Assembly: GCA_964406575.1 (NCBI GenBank)
Contig: CAYOSH010000004.1
Coordinates: 110,665-174,664 of the forward strand
DNA length: 64,000 bases
From: WTAW01 sp964406575
GTDB lineage: Bacteria > Acidobacteriota > Aminicenantia > Aminicenantales > Aminicenantaceae
Reading direction: 5' to 3'
Shown here: positions 60,058 to 64,000 of the stretch, piece by piece
How positions within the stretch are numbered: position 1 is the first letter of the stretch
How the letters are laid out: each line of letters begins with the position of its first letter
Notes under the pieces: generated by a model
What the model was told of the DNA's origin: nothing
The model's database searches: none
What the model saw: only the letters and a program-made list of their open reading frames with translations
Program-made: the position numbers and the translations under genes

Positions 60058-61591
60058 GCTCGAGATAATATTTCTCCATCAGCGGACGCCATTTGTCCAT
60101 GAGTTCTCTGTTCAGCTCAACGGGCGGTTCGGCATTCTCCGGCAAGAAGGGTTTGTAGGGGAACTTTTTGCTATATTCCTCGAATTCATCTCTCAGTTTT
60201 TTTAACTCTTCGGGCCGGGTGAGCATATCGATGGCCGATGCTGCGATAGCTTTTGCTCCAGCGTTTAACCCTTTCCAGGCCGTCGAGCCATAATTTGCGG
60301 ACACGGTAGACCAATGATGCCCTATAGCACCTGGAACCTGGCCCGGGAAACGTATGGTAGCTGTGGGCGCGATGAGGGTGACATCCCCCACATCAGAGGA
60401 CCCTCCCCCGACAAAATGGCGGCTGCTATCAGAGATCTCGCTCATCTCTGTAGGCATTCCCTTCTCCTCTTCGCCCAATTCTTTTTGGAGAGCCCTGGCA
60501 TAGACATGTTCTTCCTCGGTCCAGTCCGGCATCCCCACAAGCTCGATGTTTTTCTGCATCAGCTCAGCCGCAGCCTTGTTCGCATGGCGCTGATGGACTG
60601 CAGAGTAACAGCGGATTTCCTCAAGTTCAGCACCCGTAGCCAAAGCCGCTGCTTTCGCACAATTGATCACTTTGGCATACATCTCCTCGACCCTCTCATC
60701 GCTGTTACGGATATAATACCAGACACTCGCCCTGTCCGGGACCACATTCGGAGCCTCCCCTCCCTCCTTGATCACATAGTGCATCCTGTAAGTGTAGAAA
60801 AGATGCTCACGAAGGAAGTTTGTGGCAACGTCCATGAGCTCGACAGCATCAAGGGCGCTGATGGCATTCCAAGGGGACGCGCCGTGTGATGTTTTCCCTT
60901 TAAAAGCAAAGACCGATGAAAACATCGCATTACCACCCTTGCCGTAGCTTGTCGAAAATCCGCTGCCGCTGTGGTTATCGATAACAGCATCCACGCCTTC
61001 AAATAAGCCGGCTCTGATCATGTAGGGCCTGCTGATCAGTGTCTCCTCTGCGGGAGAACCGAAGACTTTGATTGTTCCTTCAAAACCATACTTATCCATT
61101 GCTTTCTTTACGGCGATGGCCGCCGCTGCGGCTGCAGTACACATGGTGTTATGGCCGCAGCCGTGCCCTGGCGCTCCTGCCAACACAGGATCTTGTTTGG
61201 GGACCCTTCCTTTTTGGGAGAGCATGGGTAAAGCATCGAACTCTCCCAGTAAACCAATCACAGGCTTTCCAGAGCCATATGTCGCCACGAAACAGGTGGG
61301 CATTCCGGCCATGCCTCTCTCGACAGTGAATCCCGCCTTTTCCAGCGTATCCGCCAGAAGCGCTGAGGATTTGAACTCCTGCATTCCCAATTCAGCGTAG
61401 GACCAGATCGCATCCGAGATCAAACCGAATTGTTCAATGGTCTGAGGCTGGCTCAACCATTCGAGAACAAATGTTTTCTCCTTGGCTATTTCCGTATCTG
61501 GAGCGGATGTGGCCTGAGTGCTAAAACTTAGAGCACAGACTAGAGCCACGATCCCCAACAGGATACGCTTTACCGATTTGGGATGTTTCAT
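60050..61591 (-). CDS. M20 family amidohydrolase (AbgB-like), exported
   Basis: A 513-residue enzyme. The ATG at 61591 follows a strong GGAGG and starts MKHPKSVKRILLGIVALVCA, a signal peptide ending in TQATSA. Metal-binding motifs are GLLGEFDALPML, GAPGHGCGHNTMC, KVFGSPAEET and IDNHSGSG. The dimerisation domain has GKTSHGASPWNAISALDAVE. The C-terminal SDVGDVTLIAPTATIRFPG provides the last ligand region. The sequence resembles AbgB, the catalytic subunit that cleaves p-aminobenzoyl-glutamate, and other M20D amidohydrolases. Its export makes a role in cleaving scavenged amides outside the cell likely. It is coupled to the gph-like gene. Confidence 0.85.
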   Translation of the reverse strand: MKHPKSVKRILLGIVALVCALSFSTQATSAPDTEIAKEKTFVLEWLSQPQTIEQFGLISDAIWSYAELGMQEFKSSALLADTLEKAGFTVERGMAGMPTCFVATYGSGKPVIGLLGEFDALPMLSQKGRVPKQDPVLAGAPGHGCGHNTMCTAAAAAAIAVKKAMDKYGFEGTIKVFGSPAEETLISRPYMIRAGLFEGVDAVIDNHSGSGFSTSYGKGGNAMFSSVFAFKGKTSHGASPWNAISALDAVELMDVATNFLREHLFYTYRMHYVIKEGGEAPNVVPDRASVWYYIRNSDERVEEMYAKVINCAKAAALATGAELEEIRCYSAVHQRHANKAAAELMQKNIELVGMPDWTEEEHVYARALQKELGEEEKGMPTEMSEISDSSRHFVGGGSSDVGDVTLIAPTATIRFPGQVPGAIGHHWSTVSANYGSTAWKGLNAGAKAIAASAIDMLTRPEELKKLRDEFEEYSKKFPYKPFLPENAEPPVELNRELMDKWRPLMEKYYLEHE

Positions 61592-61769
61592 TTTTCCTCC
61601 TTCCATTCTTCTTTGTTCAATCACAAGACACTATTATCTTTCAGGACTCCCTAATTTAACCAAGAGTTCGATTCTTTTCAAGGCCAGTCTTTACAAAGAT
61701 GGATTGATAGGACAGGGAACACAGGCAATTCACTCAGACTCACTCAAAATAAGCTTACGCTTAAACGTA

Positions 61770-63131
61770 CTACAAAGAAGCTTCCCATGCCCTTAAAGAG
61801 CGGAGAATAGAATTTGCAATAAAATGCGCAAGAATTCCTGATAAACCATAAGCAACAGCCGCCGCAATAAAAATTCCTTTCAGTCCAAAAAAATGAGATC
61901 CGATATGAGCCAAAGGGATATACAGGATGACCATTTGTGTGACAACTAAACCCATCGCATGAAAGGGCTTATGCAAAACATACAATGCTGCAGCTAAAAG
62001 GATCAGAATGCCCTCCAATCCAAAGGCAATAGGCACGACACGCAAATACATCACAATGGTCTCGATAACGGCTTGGTTATCGTTAAAAATCGCTGCAATC
62101 GGCCGTGCGGTAAGAAAGAAGAGAAGAAACATTCCCAATCCCCAGAAAATGGAGAATCTTTCGCTCTTCCCGATTCCTGCTCTTACACGCTCCGGCTCTC
62201 CCGCCCCCCAATTCTGCCCCACAAAGGGTCCAATAACAGAAGCCAGGGCCCAGATGACGGCTAATGCAAAAATTTCGATGCGGGACGCTACTCCGAATGC
62301 AGCCACAGCTTCTGGACCATAAGAGGCGACGAGCCGTGTGATAACGCCGATCACCAGAGGGATAATGATTCGCGTTCCTGCTGCGGGCAAGCCGATGAAC
62401 AGGATTGATCGCCAGGATAGGCTGATGGCTTTTATAGGCCTCAACGCAAAAGCCACCATTTTCTCCCTGTGGATAAGCACATACAGGGAAACAATAAGGG
62501 TGCTGGCACGGGCAATGACTGTTGCAATAGCAGCACCGGCAAGCTCGAGCCGTGGGAAAGGGCCGATACCGAATATGAGCAAAGGGTCCATGAGACAATT
62601 GATAAGAACGGCTACGAGCATAATAGCGCTTGGGGTCTTTGTATCTCCAAGAGCTCGGATGGCATTGTTTCCTACCATGGGGATCACTACAAAAATCATC
62701 CCCGGATACCAGATCTGCATGTATTGTTTGATCAACGGCAGCGTCTCTGCGTTTGCACCGATGAGGCGGAAGACAGGCTCGATGGTTAAGAGTCCGACAA
62801 CGACGCATACAACAACCAAAATAAGGGCTAGAATCAAACTGTCCGTGGTCAGCTCCCGGACTCTGCGTGTGTCTCCCTCTCCGATAGCCCGAGACACAAC
62901 CGCGGCTACCCCCATTCCGAGTCCCATGGCCAAACTGCTGACAACAAGCACGACCGGGAGGGTAAAGCTGAGCGCAGCAAGCTCAATGGTCCCGAGCTGG
63001 CCGACAAAATACGTGTCCACGAGATTAAAGGCGACCATGCCCAGAATTCCGAAAATCATGGGCACTGTCAGTCTGAATAGGATTTTTCCGATTGGTCCCT
63101 CGATAAGGACCGCTTTATTGGCATACTTCAT
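61770..63131 (-). CDS. MATE family efflux transporter
   Basis: A 453-residue protein with about 12 membrane helices arranged in two homologous halves. The first half starts LFRLTVPMIFGILGMVAFNL with DTYFVGQLGTIELAALSFTL and the second starts ILFIGLPAAGTRIIIPLVIG. Interior VGNNAIRALGDTKTPSAIML and SVIGPFVGQNWGAGEPERVR are characteristic MATE stretches. It would export a cationic drug or metabolite using Na+ or H+. The substrate is not deducible. It is a stand-alone gene. Confidence 0.9.
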   Translation of the reverse strand: MKYANKAVLIEGPIGKILFRLTVPMIFGILGMVAFNLVDTYFVGQLGTIELAALSFTLPVVLVVSSLAMGLGMGVAAVVSRAIGEGDTRRVRELTTDSLILALILVVVCVVVGLLTIEPVFRLIGANAETLPLIKQYMQIWYPGMIFVVIPMVGNNAIRALGDTKTPSAIMLVAVLINCLMDPLLIFGIGPFPRLELAGAAIATVIARASTLIVSLYVLIHREKMVAFALRPIKAISLSWRSILFIGLPAAGTRIIIPLVIGVITRLVASYGPEAVAAFGVASRIEIFALAVIWALASVIGPFVGQNWGAGEPERVRAGIGKSERFSIFWGLGMFLLFFLTARPIAAIFNDNQAVIETIVMYLRVVPIAFGLEGILILLAAALYVLHKPFHAMGLVVTQMVILYIPLAHIGSHFFGLKGIFIAAAVAYGLSGILAHFIANSILRSLRAWEASL

Positions 63132-63189
63132 GGTCCAGTTGGACTTGGATTATTCACGCTCGTTACGAAATTGATAGAATAAATAAAGA

Positions 63190-63912
63190 CTACTTTCTCG
63201 CGGCTTTGAGGATAGCCTCCTTGAGTTTCTCGTTGACCTTTACCCCATTCTCTTCAGCCATCCTCAGATATTCCAGACCCTTTTCGTATTGTTTGCTCAT
63301 GAGACATATATTTGCCAAATTATTGTAGGCATCATTATGCTTGGGATCTGTAGTGATCGCTTGGAGATACATGTCATAAGCTTTCTGATATTCTCCAAGC
63401 TTAAAAAAGATATTGCCATGAATGTAGTGATAATCGGCCGGGATATCCGCCTTCGTCGCGACAGGCCTTGTCAGTCGCTGGTCAAGGGCCTGCGTGCCTC
63501 TCTCATCGTAAGTGCCAGCATTTCGCGCATCCTGCATTTTCATGATACGGATCTGCTCCATATTCATTTTCATTTTGACGATAACGTGGTAATTCTCCTC
63601 GGCCGTTTCCATTTGAGACAGAGCTTTTTCTAGGTCTCCCCGTTTATATGAGATTTGAGCCAGCATAAAGTAGGCATCGGCATGCTCCGGCATGATCTTC
63701 AAACATTCATTAAAATCATTTTCTGCCTTGTCGATTTTTCCTTTGCCGAATTCATCTTTCCCTTTTTCAAATCTCTTGCTGGCTGACTGGTACCTCTGGA
63801 AAAGCTGTTTTTCTTCTCTTGTGTAATCTTCTTGCCCAAAACTCCATCCACTGAGAAGAACAAGAAGAAAAGCAATCATTATGATTGAAAGTGCGTGTTT
63901 AATTTTTGTCAT
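63190..63912 (-). CDS. Secreted TPR-repeat protein
   Basis: A 240-residue exported protein (signal peptide residues 1-26, ending SGWSFGQ), preceded by a GGGGG ribosome-binding site. Three to four tetratricopeptide repeats are visible: ENDFNECLKIMPEHADAYFM (about 67-86), LEKALSQMETAEENYHVIVK, YIHGNIFFKLGEYQKAYDMY, LQAITTDPKHNDAYNNLANI and CLMSKQYEKGLEYLRMAEEN. They give a scaffold for protein-protein contacts in the periplasm. The charged stretch at about 40-65 is probably a coiled coil. Near the right edge of the window; nothing follows it upstream within 88 bp. Confidence 0.82.
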   Translation of the reverse strand: MTKIKHALSIIMIAFLLVLLSGWSFGQEDYTREEKQLFQRYQSASKRFEKGKDEFGKGKIDKAENDFNECLKIMPEHADAYFMLAQISYKRGDLEKALSQMETAEENYHVIVKMKMNMEQIRIMKMQDARNAGTYDERGTQALDQRLTRPVATKADIPADYHYIHGNIFFKLGEYQKAYDMYLQAITTDPKHNDAYNNLANICLMSKQYEKGLEYLRMAEENGVKVNEKLKEAILKAARK

Positions 63913-64000
63913 TTTTGTCCCCCAATTATTTTTTAATCATTTGAGATACTCACTTCGTATTTTAATCCCTCTTTGTTCGAAAATCAACGTATATATCAAA

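Noticed and set aside
1..64000. CRISPR arrays, tRNA or rRNA genes, prophage
   Set aside because: I saw no regularly spaced direct repeats, no tRNA T-loop/acceptor combination and no phage structural genes. Apparent TTCGAATCC strings lie within protein genes.

Overview
The window looks like one chromosomal segment of a Gram-negative, heterotrophic bacterium with moderate GC. The Gram-negative call rests on secreted beta-barrel proteins (positions 1356 and 51209), many signal-peptide and lipoprotein leaders, and a Tat-exported molybdoenzyme. The load of secreted peptidases, three gamma-glutamyltransferases, GH97 and GH36-like glycosidases and protein-degrading M1/M20/M28 enzymes would fit an Acidobacteriota/Aminicenantes-type scavenger. 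That placement is inference from gene content; no rRNA, tRNA or ribosomal marker is present. I see no prophage, CRISPR array, tRNA or complete insertion sequence.

Layout. 1-5000: tail of an M28 peptidase, a DUF4412-like protein, an outer-membrane barrel, a URO-D-fold protein divergent from a vapBC toxin-antitoxin pair, and a GHMP sugar kinase. 5130-13044: a secreted GH36-like glycosidase; a PAS-PAS HisKA_2 kinase coupled to a PhzF-type isomerase; a methyltransferase; a metallophosphoesterase with a DUF4440-like partner. 13194-25511: class B acid phosphatase, 5'-nucleotidase, serine beta-lactamase-fold hydrolase, an HMG-CoA-reductase-fold protein that appears to have lost its catalytic residues, DUF2784 and DUF2207 membrane proteins, a gamma-glutamyltransferase and a GH97 glycosidase. 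25594-34639: a lactate-permease-type transporter, then a coherent molybdenum-hydroxylase cluster (membrane protein, Tat-exported 2Fe-2S subunit, Mo subunit, FAD/4Fe-4S subunit, THEP1-type NTPase, XdhC, MocA) read from a good sigma-70 promoter.

34813-41847: small secreted NTF2-like protein, DinB-fold protein, a cytoplasmic Ser/Thr kinase with TolB/FlgO-like and TPR domains, and an ECF sigma/anti-sigma pair in line with a signal peptidase I and two small membrane proteins. 42249-53515: ketopantoate reductase, CDF metal transporter, two M1 peptidases, TauE-type exporter, class III aminotransferase, an Omp85-type barrel and a polyferredoxin with an extreme cysteine run. 53789-63912: a two-domain discoidin-like protein, two more gamma-glutamyltransferases, phosphoglycolate-phosphatase-like HAD protein, M20 amidohydrolase, MATE transporter and a TPR protein.

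The least-explained material is intergenic: (i) a palindromic 'TGTAGGG...CCCTACA' repeat family with two internal hairpins, in at least five sites; (ii) a 226-bp MITE-like element with 18-bp imperfect terminal inverted repeats plus truncated relatives; (iii) promoters placed so that the predicted transcript starts at the initiator codon (leaderless), at vapB and at the M1 peptidase at 49538.
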